This document shows, piece after piece, positions 51,822 to 63,968 of a stretch of 64,000 bases of DNA; position 1 is the stretch's first letter; every line of letters begins with the position of its first letter. The notes under the pieces were generated by a model. The model saw only the letters and a program-made list of their open reading frames with translations, did not search any database and had not been told where the DNA came from. The stretch covers positions 13,789,792-13,853,791 of the forward strand of contig CM040765.1 of assembly GCA_022829145.1 (NCBI GenBank), read 5' to 3'. Origin of the DNA: Albula goreensis (taxonomy: Eukaryota > Chordata > Actinopteri > Albuliformes > Albulidae). A program made the position numbers and the translations under genes.

Positions 51822-52305
51822 CATCTCCTCCTACCTGACTCTGCCAAGAAAAATGCCCAGCCAGCGGGCGCAGGTGGTATCCCGCTACCCAGAGGGTTAC
51901 CGCACTCTCCCCCGAAACAGCATGATGCGCCCCGACAGCATCTGCAGTCTGACCCCCTCCCTGTATGACCGGGCCTTGGGCGGGCCCTCGTTGTCCTCGG
52001 CGGAGAAGCGGCGCTCCATGCGGGACGACACCATGTGGCAGCTGTACGAGTGGCGCCAGCGACAGACCTGCGTCAAGCACGTCCCCCAGTCCAGGGGCTC
52101 CTACAGCACCCTGCCCAACCCCCGGACCCTCATCCACCCCTCTGACCACATGGCGCCCTCCATCCCCACCTCACCCTCCCACGGATCGCTGGCTCGCTGC
52201 CAGGCCTACCCGTCGTTCAGCTCATATGGCGCAGACGGCATGAGCTCGCACCTGTACCAGGGAGACGCCACCATTGACCGCCGCCACAGGAAACATGTGA
52301 CCCAG
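51822..52305 (+). CDS. plekha5: plekha5 exon: conserved TLPR / DDTMWQLYEW region
   Basis: 484 nt, phase 2 in and phase 0 out, acceptor tttccag and donor gtaagc. It encodes ISSYLTLPRKMPSQRAQV, VSRYPEGYRTLPRNSMM, RPDSICSLTPSLYDRAL, EKRRSMRDDTMWQLYEWR, IPTSPSHGSLA and GDATIDRRHRKHVTQ. The order and wording match PLEKHA5 closely (RYPEGYRTLPRNS, ICS.TPS, RRSMRDDTMWQLYEW, IPTSPSHGS, GD.TIDRRHR). These are probable phosphorylation and scaffold-binding motifs; no catalytic function is expected. Third codon positions are strongly G/C, unlike the AT-rich PH exons. Confidence 0.97.
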
Positions 52306-52843
52306 GTAAGCTGGCAGGGCCGGTCAGTGGAGCCCAGGTGGATTTTCTTGCCTTTGGCCTTGGTCTGATACTCAGAGGGTGGATCTCAGAGCTGTGATGT
52401 AATGTTTCAAACTCCACCTGTATTGGCAGTTTATGCTTGAATTGTTGTCTTCACCTGAGACACACCTAAACTCGGTTACTGTGATTTGAAAATATTGGTC
52501 ATGTTCTGAAGGGCTGGTTTATAGCTCTCACTGCTTTGCTTTCACCAGACTTTTAGCAGTGAGGTTTTAAAGCCTGGCGGGTGAGACTGGCCGCTACCCC
52601 ACCCCTATGCTCAGACCTCCTGGGGAATGTGGACTCCCCAGTGAGGTCTTTCACCCAGGGGAACACAGGGCTTTTGTCTGTCGGTCAGAGAAGCTCAAGT
52701 GTGACATCTTATGCAACATCTGTGAAATATGTTAGCGTGCGTGTACAGTTGCATGTTTCTCCTCGTGTCAGTGTGGGTTTTCTCTCTGCACTGTGGATTC
52801 CTACCAAGTCTTGAATTCATGCTGTCCGAGCTTGGTATGTCAC

Positions 52844-52879
<36 letters not shown>

Positions 52880-54646
52880 ACTCCATGGAGCACATGTCAG
52901 CTAACACCTTGTTCCTGTCATGCTCAACTCCAGCTCACCACCACCCCCTACAGGCTATTGTGTTTACTGCGGTCAGACAAATGACATGACTGGCTATGGG
53001 GGTTCATTTTTCATCTCTCAGCATGTGTTCAGTGGCCTGATTCCATCCTTTGTGAATATCTCAGAGCTCAGGAAGTCCTACTGGAGCATGATTTCTTTAC
53101 TTTCAGGGCCTACTTAGTGTGTGTCTTTGAAAAAAAAATGGTCCAGAGGAGTTATGGGATTTTTCCCTCTAAGAATTGCTCAAACATGTTTTTTTACTTT
53201 TTTCTGTTTGACTTTGCTAATTGTGTAGTGCGGAACATTTTCATTTTGAAGTGTTTATTGGTTGCATCTCTGCACGAGACACCTAATCTGATAGAGGGTC
53301 TGGATAACTTAATTAACTTTTGTGGAATGGGCTTCCTGCAGTCTGATTGGTGCGAGCACATATCTGAGAGTAGCTTTGATTGGCTGTGCTGGTTTATCAT
53401 TTCACACCCCTATCCCAGACACTCTGTGTCCACTCTCACAAGTTTTTGATTTGTCAAGTAGTAACTGGCCACTGGCTGACTATGAAAGTGCATCCTTATA
53501 AACTGAGCAGACCTCGACTGCATTGAGTGAGAAACTAATCAGGCTTTTATGAGAGAAGCTAGTCGGGCCTGTCTTTATGAGCTTTAGAAAGAGAGGCTAC
53601 ACTCCCTCCATAACGTCTGACATCTGTATGTTTATTTACTGCCCTTGTGAGATTCATTGATGCATTTGGCTTCAAACCACTGCTGATGGGGGCTGCAAGC
53701 TCACCAGTTTTCCAAGCAGGAAGTGACACGCTGAACTGAGACAGGGCGCAGAAGGCTACTGTGAAAGAGTGTTTTCTCTGGCAGCGGCAGGCGGGGGTGC
53801 TTTTGGAAGCGGTCCTGGAGCTGAAGGGCTCACGGCTGCTGTACAGCATGAGGCCGGTGTGTTTAATTAGCCGGGCTCCTCCAGTGTGAATGACATACTA
53901 AATAAGCAATCAGTTCAGCCTGGACGAGGTAAAACTGGTTTGCATCGCGGCCACATGCCACGCTCACGCCCCAGTGCCGTCACGGCCAGCCTCTTGTGAA
54001 TGTGGCACTATGCCATGTTTGGGGAATCTGCAGAATATCTTATGTGCCTAAAGTAAGTGCACATACTGTTTGGGAGGTACCCGGTTGTGATTGTCATATC
54101 AGATGGTTTGAAGGAAGTGCACCATTTAGAATAAGGATATGAAGATGACAACACAGTAAAATACCACAGAAGACATAATGTTGCAAACATTTCTGTCGAA
54201 TAACCTCCTTCAGTGCATAACACAAGACCAAATCTTTATACATAGAAGTCACGTGATAAGAGTCACATGATTGAGCCAAATGGTAGTTCAAGAGAAAAAC
54301 TTTTTATCAAGAAATATTAATGGGCTAGACACAATCAAGCACTCTCTTTGAGAGCAGATGCAGTTAAATCAAAACACTTTACTTCAAGACATAATTTCTT
54401 TGAGTATGTGTTTTTTTTTACTGGAGACAGTAAAAAAACAAGTTAGTATCATTTTTGTACTGTCTGAAACAGAATAGTGCAAGCCGTTCAAGGACTTAAG
54501 GCCATTTAAATTGAATTGCAAATGAAGAAACCATGTGTATTTGATTGAATATAGTCAGATGTTGCAGGATTAGAAATAAGAAGGAAACACATATGAAACT
54601 TTGGCTGTGACTGTGACCATATTTTCTGTCACATTCTGTCTGGCAG
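52306..54646 (+). other. plekha5: plekha5 intron (2.3 kb)
   Basis: GT-AG intron with a TG tract at 52,847-52,878. No other feature was recognised. Confidence 0.88.
52847..52878. repeat. (TG)16 microsatellite
   Basis: 32 bp of pure TG in a plekha5 intron. Confidence 0.96.
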
Positions 54647-54730
54647 TATGTCTACCCACCTGACCGGAGGCTCCTGACCGCTACTATCCCTGTCCAAACT
54701 GTCACCGCACAGAGCCTGCAGAGCAAGACG
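54647..54730 (+). CDS. plekha5: plekha5 exon: PPDRR segment
   Basis: 84 nt, phase 0 at both ends, acceptor ctggcag and donor gtaaga. It encodes YVYPPDRRLLTATIPVQT, then VTAQSLQSKT. This matches the mammalian PLEKHA5 segment remembered as HVYVPDRRS...QSVSPQSLQGKT. It follows the RRHRKHVTQ end of the previous exon directly. Being a multiple of three with matching phases, it can be skipped in frame. Confidence 0.93.
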
Positions 54731-55076
54731 GTAAGAGAGCAGAAAAAGGAGCTCTGTTCTCAATTCTCTTTTTTCTGTAACATTATTTTGAATTTTGCAT
54801 GCGTCCTGCATTTTTATTCTTTGCACATGGACTAATTTATTAATTTATACATAGTCTAACTATTAAGCTTTTTCCTGCCCTTGTAATGCCATTGAATATT
54901 TGCAAAGTGTAAGTATGGTATGGCTGGCAAATGTGTGCAGATTTTCAATGCTGTAGACAAAACATCCTGTGAAGACTATGAAGATCTGCTGAACTGAAAG
55001 GGACTGTCCAAATAAAGCCCTGGGGTTCAGAATTTACATTTAATTTAAAAGACAAATATATGCATGCATACATACA

Positions 55077-55084
<8 letters not shown>

Positions 55085-55124
<40 letters not shown>
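55085..55124. repeat. (CA)20 microsatellite
   Basis: 40 bp of pure CA in a plekha5 intron. Confidence 0.96.
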
Positions 55125-55128
<4 letters not shown>

Positions 55129-55299
55129 CCTCTCGTCTCACTGCACTAAGGTAAGTGTGCTGAGATATGGCATTTGTGGCTCTTACATATGCAGTGGGCT
55201 TCCTCCTGATTCGCACTGTTAAATTCAGTACGTCCGGTTTCTATGCTACAGGATAATCGCTTAATAATATTAATTATCAAGTTAATAAATGCCTAATAG

Positions 55300-55385
55300 A
55301 TCCCTCCCTACGGATTTGAACCTGTAGCCCTATGAAAGCTGCTATGGTACTCTGCCAATTTAGCCTAAGCTAAGCTAAGACATGG
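55300..55385 (-). mobile_element. degraded tRNA-like SINE head, minus strand
   Basis: The reverse complement carries a perfect B box (ggttcaaatcc) and an A-box-like ggcagagtacc upstream. The T-stem does not pair, so it is not a functional tRNA. Confidence 0.4.
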
Positions 55386-56084
55386 GTCAAATCCTTGTTT
55401 GAAACACCCAAACCATTATTATACCTGAAATGTCCTTCAGATTGTTGGCAATTTTAAAAGAAAAGGTCTCAGAATACTAACAAGATTCCTCACTCAAGTG
55501 ATTATTTATGAAATGTTATTTTGAAAGTTTAGCATGATCTTAAGAGTTAAACACGTATTTGACCCGACTTGCTACAGCACAGCCTGTCCTTTATAGACCA
55601 GTTTAGACCATTGCAGTCATGTTTTGGTTCATAACTACTGGCTTGGTTCAGTACAGCTCACCCCTCCACACCCTCGAAGCAGAATGACTGGTGTTACTCC
55701 AATGTGATTTGTAGTAGCTGCTGCTTTTTTCATAACTATGTGGCTTCATGTCCACACAAGCAGTGATGTTTATGTTTATGCAATGCTTACTTTAAAACTG
55801 CGATCAAGTCAACTTTGTACTGACGCAGCTATTACAAAAATCTGGGCTTTCACACCCATGATACTTCATCCGACGCACCATGTGCTAGAAATGTCAAAAT
55901 AGTTCTGAAAGTCAGTGTTTCCTGATTATTCAGGGAAAAAAATCACATTCTGGAGTCGAGAATAGAGTGGGTGGAGTTTCCATGGTTGGAGAGGCGTGAC
56001 CCTGTTGGTCTAACTCTATCGTCCTGCATCCCTCCATCCCCTCCCCACCCTCCCCGCCCCACCCGCCCCCGCCCCCCCCCCCAG

Positions 56085-56204
56085 CCTGAGGAGCTGACCC
56101 TGCTGCTGATCAAGCTGCGGAGGCAGCAGGCCGAGCTGAGCACCGCTCGCCAGCACACTTTAGCCCAGCTCCTGCAGCTCAATCTCGATGGCGCCAACCC
56201 AAAG
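56085..56204 (+). CDS. plekha5: plekha5 exon: leucine-rich coiled-coil-like cassette
   Basis: 120 nt, phase 0 at both ends, donor gtcaga, acceptor within a C-rich tract ending cccag. It encodes PEELTLLLIKLRRQQAEL, then STARQHTLAQLLQLNLDG and ANPK. The spacing of Leu and Ile in LTLLLIKLRRQQAEL and LAQLLQLNL suggests an amphipathic helix. I recall a similar cassette in long isoforms of PLEKHA5, but I cannot check it here. The frame reads on into the intron, but the similarity stops at NPK and the donor is good. Confidence 0.9.
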
Positions 56205-58815
56205 GTCAGAGGTCATCCGCTGTGCTGTGTGCCATTTCCATATCCACCAGCTTCTGCTGACGAGGGAGAGGTTAATCAGTGTGCCATCTGCCATCTCCAC
56301 ATTCATCAGGCTGCTTAGACACATGTGGTTAAACCAAACGACTGATTCCACAGTTTTGACACCAATACATTTTTTTGACTCAACAGCAGTGCTGTCGATC
56401 AATAGATACTATTTATAGATATGTTTGTTCTGTCCATATGGAACACCTTCTCTGGTTAGCTTGTCTGCCTTGAGGCCTGTTCAGTCTCTTCCCGACAGAT
56501 TGACTGCTCAGTGAGTACATAAGAAATTACAAGTCTAGAAAGTAAAGGACTGAAGATTCAGTTGACTTCAAAATCATGGTATAAAAACACAAAGGAGCTT
56601 CGAAGCTTCAATGTGCTTTCATGACTGTATTTTTTGCTTTGAACATCCAGAGGAGTATATTTATAGTGCTTTAAGGACAGATTGAATTGGTAAGTAGAAA
56701 ACATATAGAGGTGTCAACCAACCCTGTAATCTATGCGCCATTTCCATATTCACCAGTCGCACTGTAGACAGGGAGGTTATTGCATGTGCTCTGTATTACT
56801 CACCAAACAGACACTGGTAGGAAGAGAATGAACAGTCCTGGAGGAAGAAGGGTTCACAAACACTGGCTCAGGACAAATTTCTGAATTTCCCTCTGAAAAA
56901 ATGAGCCTTGGTTACCCAGGTCTACGCCTCATTTCCCAAACTTTTCTCTTTTGAATTTTACTTTTATGCAAGGGGTGAAGAGAGAGAAAAATCTGGCTTT
57001 ACATAATGGCTACCAACTTGAAAAGCATAGCATCCTGCTTTGACTGTAATCATGAAGTCTCCTGCTGGAAACTACTTACTTGAAAATTTATAATTGCAAA
57101 AAGAGGCTATCTGTGTCCTGCATCTCCAAAATGGCCACAGAAGTCAGGATCAGTTCTGATTTTTCTTCTCATAAGATGTATTATAGTAGGGAGGAAAACA
57201 GTGTGAGGAAGGTGCCCTGTGCAGCCTAAAGAAAATGCTTTCATCAATGCTTTCATCTCCAGCAGCTCTGCTACAGCAAAATGTTGCCTATATAGTGAAG
57301 AAGCTGCAAAATGTAGCAGTAATCTCAAAAGCAGATAAACGGAGTAGAAGATCCAGATAATTCCAGCAGTTACTGAGGTCCAGCTGCCCTGTGGATGAAA
57401 TGCTAAACTGAGGTCCTGACTCAAGGTGTCATTAATGATCCCATGGCTCTTCCGGCAAGGTTGGGGCATTAACCCAAGTGGTAAAATTTAGAACCTGGCC
57501 CTCTCCATCTGGCCACTGAGACTGTGTGATTATTGTCACCTAGTTAAACCCTTGCATTTCCTGCCTACTTTGTTTTCCACAGTGGAAAAAAAAATTCAAT
57601 TTGTCTTTCATACTGTCGGCTGGGTAAATAAATAAAGCAAAAGGGAGCTTGTGTTAATCTCGATGTAAAGGCAGTTATTCTGCCTCTGGCTCAGTGCTGT
57701 GTCCGGTGCCGAAAGGGTTAATGGTGACACCTCTGAGTATGTGAGTGAAATCGTCAAGGGCGACAGCAGCTCAGCTTCCTGGCTGGTAAACAGCGGCCTT
57801 TTTCAAGGGCATCGCGGTCTGTCAAGTTCATTCATAAAAGCATAGAACACCCATGTATTTTCATTTCCACTGATCACAAAACAGCTATTACTTTATTGTT
57901 TGGAGTTTTTGCTGCTTTGTCATGGTAAATACCGCAACAGCTGGCAGTAATGAACATTGTGGTGCAGATTCTTTTCATGGTGGTTATGTGAGTGTCCCTC
58001 TGGTGATGGAAGCAGTCTTGCATGGTAGAACTGTCAGCTTCTAATTCACTGTGTCATAACGAGCTGCATAGTGTTGGGTTTAGCATAGTGTTTTGCACAG
58101 TGTGGTGTTCTGCATGCTGGGTACATCACAGGGTACTCCTTGAAGAATGTTAGTGTCTTGATGTTCCCTTTCTCGCATCACAGTGTTGAAAATACCCTGT
58201 CAATTGAAGTGGCTTCAAAAGATTTTTTTAAAAAAAGTGAAATGATGTTTTTTATTTATTTGCAACGGTCAGATATTTAATGTACTATTTGCACAATGCA
58301 ACAGACTTTTGCAGGTACTGTATTCATTTTAATTCAATTTCTTTGTTTTTAAGACATGCTGCACCACCCTGTAAAAGAATTCAGGGGAGGCCATATTTTA
58401 ATATTTTAATATTTGCAAAGTGCTGCCATCTATCCACATCAAACTGTCATCTGCCATTCAGTGCAGAGCTCTGCATTGTATTTATCGCTCCAAGCTGTGG
58501 ACAGTGGGTTGCATTTGTGTTTTTCTTTTTTATTTAAGGAAATCTTTTGTATCTAGCTCGACGCACCTTATTCTCTCTGACTGCATTATCTCCTTGTTCA
58601 ACTGTCAGTAGTTACAGAATGAATGCGTTTAATTTTTTTATAATCGGAAAGGCAATCTGCTGCTGAATTACTTTCTGTCCTATCTTCTACCTGTCTGTCT
58701 CTGCTCTTTCACCCCCCCTTCCCTTCTTCTTTTTGTCTCTCTCTGTCTCTCTCTCTCTCTCTCTCGCTCTGCCTGATTATGTTCTCCTCCTTGTCTCTGC
58801 TGCTGCTGATGCTAG
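56205..58815 (+). other. plekha5: plekha5 intron (2.6 kb)
   Basis: GT-AG intron. It holds a dispersed fish repeat copy at 57,370-57,535 and a long CT tract at about 58,720-58,770 near its 3' end. Confidence 0.88.
57370..57535 (+). mobile_element. dispersed fish repeat copy
   Basis: 'atgctaaactgaggtcctga', then 'gtcattaatgatcccatggc' and '...cctggccctctccatctggc' follows the order of a repeat I have often seen in fish introns (ends in a 'gctttgagtgt...gctatataaa' tail, absent here). Family name not assigned. Confidence 0.55.
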
Positions 58816-58869
58816 AATGAGATCCTCTCTCATCACCTGCAAAGGAACCTCCTGTTTCTGGATAGCCAG
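58816..58869 (+). CDS. plekha5: plekha5 small exon, 18 codons
   Basis: 54 nt, phase 0 at both ends, acceptor atgctag and donor gtggga. It encodes NEILSHHLQRNLLFLDSQ. The sequence continues the helical character of the preceding cassette, and NEILSHHLQRN resembles a segment of long PLEKHA5 isoforms as I recall them. The exon is too short to be found by ORF length; it is supported by the splice sites, the frame and the similarity. Confidence 0.87.
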
Positions 58870-61800
58870 GTGGGAGTTGGCGCGTTTTCTGTGACTGTGC
58901 TATGTGTGCTTGTGTCAGACACCCGAGAGGAAGTTCTGTCTGTCTCTGCAGAGGGCGTGTGTGCTCATTTATAATCATTGCTTTTATAACATTGTGTGAC
59001 AGTATTATATATTGTTATTATCAATAATAATAATAATAATCAATAATAGTAATTAATATAAGCAGAATGGATTGCAGCTATGTATCCCTTAACCCAAAAT
59101 GCTGTATGGTAAGCGAGGAGCTCACCTCAGTCACCATGCATCTGTCGCATTCACCTGGGGTGATGCATAGCAGCCATTTTGAGCCAGAAGGCCCACCATG
59201 CATGAGCTGAGGTGGAGAAAAACATTGCTCATGAAGTATCAATTTCCTCATGAATTGTGACTTGTGAGCCCAAAACGGCAAGGAAATTTTGTGTGAAAGA
59301 CATTGAAATTACAAAGAAGAAAAAATCAATCACTCAAACCTCTCAGGTGTAAGCCTCAATAAAGCTATTAAATGAAAAGTGACTAACTGTCCATTTTAAG
59401 GGACATAACTCATGTTTTTCTAATGATTCTTATATCTCAATAAATGTAGGCCTAGAGGGTCATGCATGCCTCAATCTCACTCTCAGCTGTCCTGAAATGA
59501 CTCATCAAACAGCAGGCAAAGCACCATCAGAATCGACCCTTTGTGTGTGAAGTGAATGCGGGGAGAATTATTCATCATACAGAGAGAAAAATGACCTGCA
59601 GCGTAAAAATATCACTGTAAAACCAGCATTTTAAAAGGCATCGCGTGATCTAACAGGACCTGTATCAGTAGGCCATGGCCTGGAAAGAGCTGGCAGCCTT
59701 CTTCTGATAGACATCTTTCAAAGGCTGCTACTGGTGTGATTCAGAATTAAGTTTTTTTAAGCATAGCCTAGCCACCAAATGCATGGAATAGCAAAGTGGT
59801 TAAATAGCAAATAAAAGCATGTGTCCGACCTCTGATACACACACACACACACACACACTCACACACAGATGGAGAGATACGACAGGCAAAATGCCATCAA
59901 AATATCACTTGGAGAGAGAGAGAGAGATATAAAGCAAAACACTATCAAAAGCAGAACTCTGAGATTGAGAAATATGACATGAAAGAAGGGCAGTTAAGAA
60001 AGAGAGACTAAGGGTGTGGTGAGAGGGTGGACTGTGGACACCATTCTGGCGTCAGACACAGTCTCCACGTTTTCCTCCTTTCTGGCCCCTTTTGTATTGA
60101 TGTGTCCTCTTTCTCCGGGGCTCTGTGGGTGAGGATTCACTGCTCCATCACAGTATGCGGTAACACTGCCTGCCTGCTCCACTGTTATGAATCATTAAGA
60201 AAAAAACTGCTCTCTCTGCCCCCAGACTCTTTACAAAGCACTGTCAGCAGCATTAAAACAGATTTACAGTGTCCTCCAGCGTGGCTGCACTCCAGTGTGA
60301 GATACAAATGGGTTTTTATTGTAGAACATTTTGCCTTTATTGAAACGTCTCTTAATAAAAAGCTGTTAATAGCAAGCTATTGTATGTTAAAAGACTATTT
60401 ATTTGACTTTTTCTCTTTCATTACAGTACCCCATAATGTAAATGCTGAGTTTTTTTTAAAGATAAAACTGAATAAACACCAACATATGGGTGTCTTCAGA
60501 GTGTCAGGCAGTGGCTACTGTAGAATATAATGCACTACATTTGATGGCCTAAGATTACCCTAACAAATTGTACAGCTTATTTGAGTTAGCAGGGAGGTAG
60601 AGACAGCATGACCTCATCTATTAAACTCTCTCATTCCAGAGTGTACTCTCACCTGTTCCTCTTTTTAAACGCTCATCTGGAATTTTGTCTCTGGATTTGT
60701 TCTATTATGCGGTCACACGTAATATTCTCTCACATATGCGCACATACACATAGATTCACAAAAGTATTAAAATGTAATTTCCAGTATATGAGCAGCCAAG
60801 TCCTAAGATTGTCTACATGATTTTAATGATAAAGAAGTTAGAAAGGTTCTGGTCATGAGTTTTTCTCATTTTATAAGCCTTTTGTAAAGTGTACCAAAGT
60901 CAATTCAGAGATCGCAGATTTATATGTAAAATATTCCAGACATGCTTTCTTTTTGTGGACAGAACTTTGATTATGTGGGTAAGCTTGCAAGTCACATCTA
61001 AGTTTCTGGTCTGCTGGTCTGAATGCTCAGCCTTGCCAGTCTAATCATATCAGACATTTAAATGTGCATGCTTTCTATTTTTGAAATAGATGTTATATTT
61101 AGTGAGGCAGTCTGAGTTTTTGAGTCTCTTATATATACGGCCCATCACTTTTTAAGCATAAAGTTTAACTTATCGTAATACAGCAATATACCTCAGATAC
61201 ACATATCACAGTTCCAAGGTGAGCTGTCAACCAAACAATATAAAAAGTATGTATAAGCCAAAGTTTGCAGCCATACATGATTAGCCTGTTAAGGAATGAA
61301 GGCACTGATATGTGAGTAAGGAATCCAGTCAATAACACATTCAGATTCTCTAAATCAGGTTAATTAATCACTTTGAGAGCTATGCACATTTTAGGATCTG
61401 CAACGGCCTCCGTTTGTGCAAATGTGTGGATTTCCCTGCCGTCCTGTGCATTCTCATGTGCGCATTTTGGTCGTTAATGACCATTTCTGTAAACAAAAGT
61501 TAACAAACTGTTACAATGACTTGAAGAAGAAAGCTTTGTTTGACATCTCTTCGGTTTTGATAAAACGGTGGATGGACATATGTACTTTACCCTTATTGTT
61601 GAACGAGGTGTGTTGAAAAGTAGTCTCTATGGAGACTCCGGTGTGGGTGAGTCAGTAAAATGCTGTCTTGTCCACAGAAAGAGACAGAAAGTTGTTCTTG
61701 TTGTAGTTGTCACTGGTATTTTTTCTAACGTTATTACTACTGATTTCATTTAAATGGATTATTCACTTTTCTCTGCTGTTGATTGTGTTCAATGATTTGT

Positions 61801-62121
61801 TTTATTTGTTGATACAAATAATCTCTTGGCAGCAATTGCGGCATTCCATGTGACAGTAAATATAATTTAATTTGAGATTTGAATTTCAGTAGGAGGGAAA
61901 GAAGGAGAGCGACTGACAGTTCAAAGGGCTTGTGTTGTCTGCTGTAATCTGATTGTTGTGTGTGTGTGTGTGTGTGTGTATTCGTGAATGTTGTTTGTGG
62001 ATGTTCTGTCTTCATGCGTGGATGCTGCGTGTGTGTTTGCATGTATGTGTCCTCATGCCTGCATGTTGCGTGTATGTGTGTGTGTGTGTGTTTGCCCTCT
62101 CCTCTTTCCAATTTAAAATAG
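58870..62121 (+). other. plekha5: plekha5 intron (3.25 kb)
   Basis: GT-AG intron with an AAT-type repeat at 59,026-59,050, a CA tract near 59,836-59,858, a GA tract near 59,912 and TG tracts at 61,957-61,979 and near 62,070. No exon was seen inside. Confidence 0.88.
61957..61979. repeat. (TG)n microsatellite
   Basis: Pure TG followed by about 120 bp of degenerate TG-rich DNA, close upstream of the exon at 62,122. Confidence 0.93.
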
Positions 62122-62202
62122 ATGAAAGAGAATGACCCACTTATCTTCATGAGTCACACAATGATTGAGAACTCGGCTCCAAGGCCCCAGCTGTACCAGC
62201 AA
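62122..62202 (+). CDS. plekha5: plekha5 exon: MKENDPLIF...ENSAPRPQLYQQ
   Basis: 81 nt, phase 0 at both ends, acceptor aaaatag and donor gtaagg. It encodes MKENDPLIFMSHTMIENS, then APRPQLYQQ. The segment lies directly after LFLDSQ in the spliced protein. It has no recognisable domain and is probably a linker before the C-terminal coiled coil. It begins with an ATG, but this is internal to the frame and there is no reason to see it as a start. Confidence 0.88.
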
Positions 62203-63968
62203 GTAAGGTCCTGGCCAATCAACGGCTTCTTTGCTCTCTGTGTGTCATCAAGCGAAAGACCACCCCTCCCCTCCTGTTTTTAAATCAGCAACTCTTTGGG
62301 TTCACTCCAAGTGTCCGCACAACTTCTTATTCAGTCTTATGATTTTGTATCTTCATCCATAGCTTATATATTTTTGTGTCATTGCTGAGATTGGCCTGGT
62401 GTTGGCATGGCTTAATGTGTACACTCTGCTCTGTTAAGCTACCCCTCCATCTCTTCCTTTGGGTGAGAAATGGGCAGTTCCACTACCCTGTCTTCTTTCA
62501 GGTTGTTAGAGGTTCTACAGAGGTTAAATGGATTGGCATTATTTTTGAATGCAACTGCCAGCATCACTTTCCTGCCACTTTTTTTTCACTGTTGTGTAAA
62601 AGTGTTGCCAGCAGTGCCACACCCCTTCATCAGCCCCACACCTTATGACATCATCACAACACCAGCCGCATCACTGTCTGCACTCGTGGAGCCCAGAGGG
62701 GCTTGCTGTATAGTTAGCCATCTTTCTCCCTGTCTTCAGTACACCCGGAAACTGCATGTGTAGTGTGGAATGTCTCAAAATGTGCTTGTTCAGAAGATAG
62801 ACATGGCTGTGCTGTGAAAACAGCACTGCACGTGTGTGTGTTTGTTCGGATTTGCTGATATGCATTTAATCTTAATTAAAATGCATTTTGACATTATTTA
62901 CTCTTTGCTCGAAAAGTTTTTTTTGTAAGTATTCCAGACTAAGATATTACAGTGATGTAACCTGCTGAAAAAAATTAAATGCATATCTCAGGTTTTGTAT
63001 TGTTAAGTGATCGTTAAATGGTGTTTATGAACCTCTAAAAGGTTCATTTTCAGCACTGAGGAGTAATTAAGAAATGGTAAGGTAATGGGTGAGAGCTGTT
63101 TGAATGCCTTTTAACTTTAATGCACAGCAGTAGACTGGACTGATTTGATAAAGTACAGCATTTGTGCCAGGATGGTAAGTAAAACGTTTTTGGAACCAGG
63201 ATGCCGCTGGTTTTAATTCCTCACTGCTCTGTCCTTTGAGCCCTGAACCTGAACTGAAATATCCAGCTTTATTAATGGGTAGCAGAAGTGCCATGCCTTC
63301 GATAAGGGCAGCCGCCGACCTAATGCCATGCAAAGCAGAATCTCTGCCATGTGCTTTCCGAGGGAGGTGAGCTGGGTTTAGCATTAAGCTCCTGGCTACG
63401 CTTTGCATTCGGTTTAAAACAGCATCCAGAATTTCCTCACCTCTGTCGCCACATTTGTCCCCTAAGTGTGCCCTTGCCCAATTTCTGTTGCCTTTAGGGC
63501 ATGTGTCATGATAAAGCCCTGGAGGGCAGATCTGTCTGCTGGTTTTGGGTGTGTGTCAGCATTTAGGGTCCTGTCTAAGCCAGTGGTATGCACCTTGTTT
63601 CTAAGGCATTAATTACCTGCTGATTGAAAGGAAACCACAGACACCTACAGGCACTGCAGCCCTCCAGGATTCAACATTGACACGGCTTGTGTATGGTTAT
63701 CAAGAGAAAAGGTCCTCAACAGAGTGGTTTGACATACATTCTCTCTCTACATCCAAGAAGGTCACATACTCATCTTTACTAACATCCAGTTTTTTCAGGA
63801 TGTATTGATACTTTTCCCATATAGTGTATTAGATCAACACCCCTAGAGGGAACAGATTTGGGCACAATATCCCCTATGACCTAATGCTCCCAGTGTAAAT
63901 GGCTGAATGGCCGGCCTACAGCCCTGTATCTGGGCAGTTTTTGCTCTGATCATTGCTCTTTCTTGTAG
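62203..63968 (+). other. plekha5: plekha5 intron (1.8 kb)
   Basis: GT-AG intron. An element with imperfect inverted ends lies at 63,517-63,680. Nothing else was recognised. Confidence 0.85.
63517..63680. mobile_element. short element with imperfect inverted ends
   Basis: The left end, ccctggagggcagatctgtc, and the right end, whose reverse complement reads tcctggagggctgcagtgcc, are alike. A related right-end half occurs at 12,611-12,648 (gcaggcactgcagtcctcca). Confidence 0.5.

Larger units (their letters stand above)
54731..56084 (+). other. plekha5: plekha5 intron (1.35 kb)
   Basis: GT-AG intron with a CA tract at 55,085-55,124, a degraded tRNA-derived SINE head on the minus strand near 55,300-55,385 and a C-rich tract at 56,040-56,082 that forms the 3' splice-site pyrimidine tract. 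Confidence 0.88.

Noticed and set aside
55300-55385. tRNA gene on the minus strand
   Set aside because: The B box is perfect, but the T-stem does not pair and no full cloverleaf can be drawn. It is a SINE remnant.
62122-62130. ATG at the start of the exon as an alternative translation start
   Set aside because: It lies directly at the 3' splice site and in frame with the preceding exons; nothing suggests a promoter just upstream.
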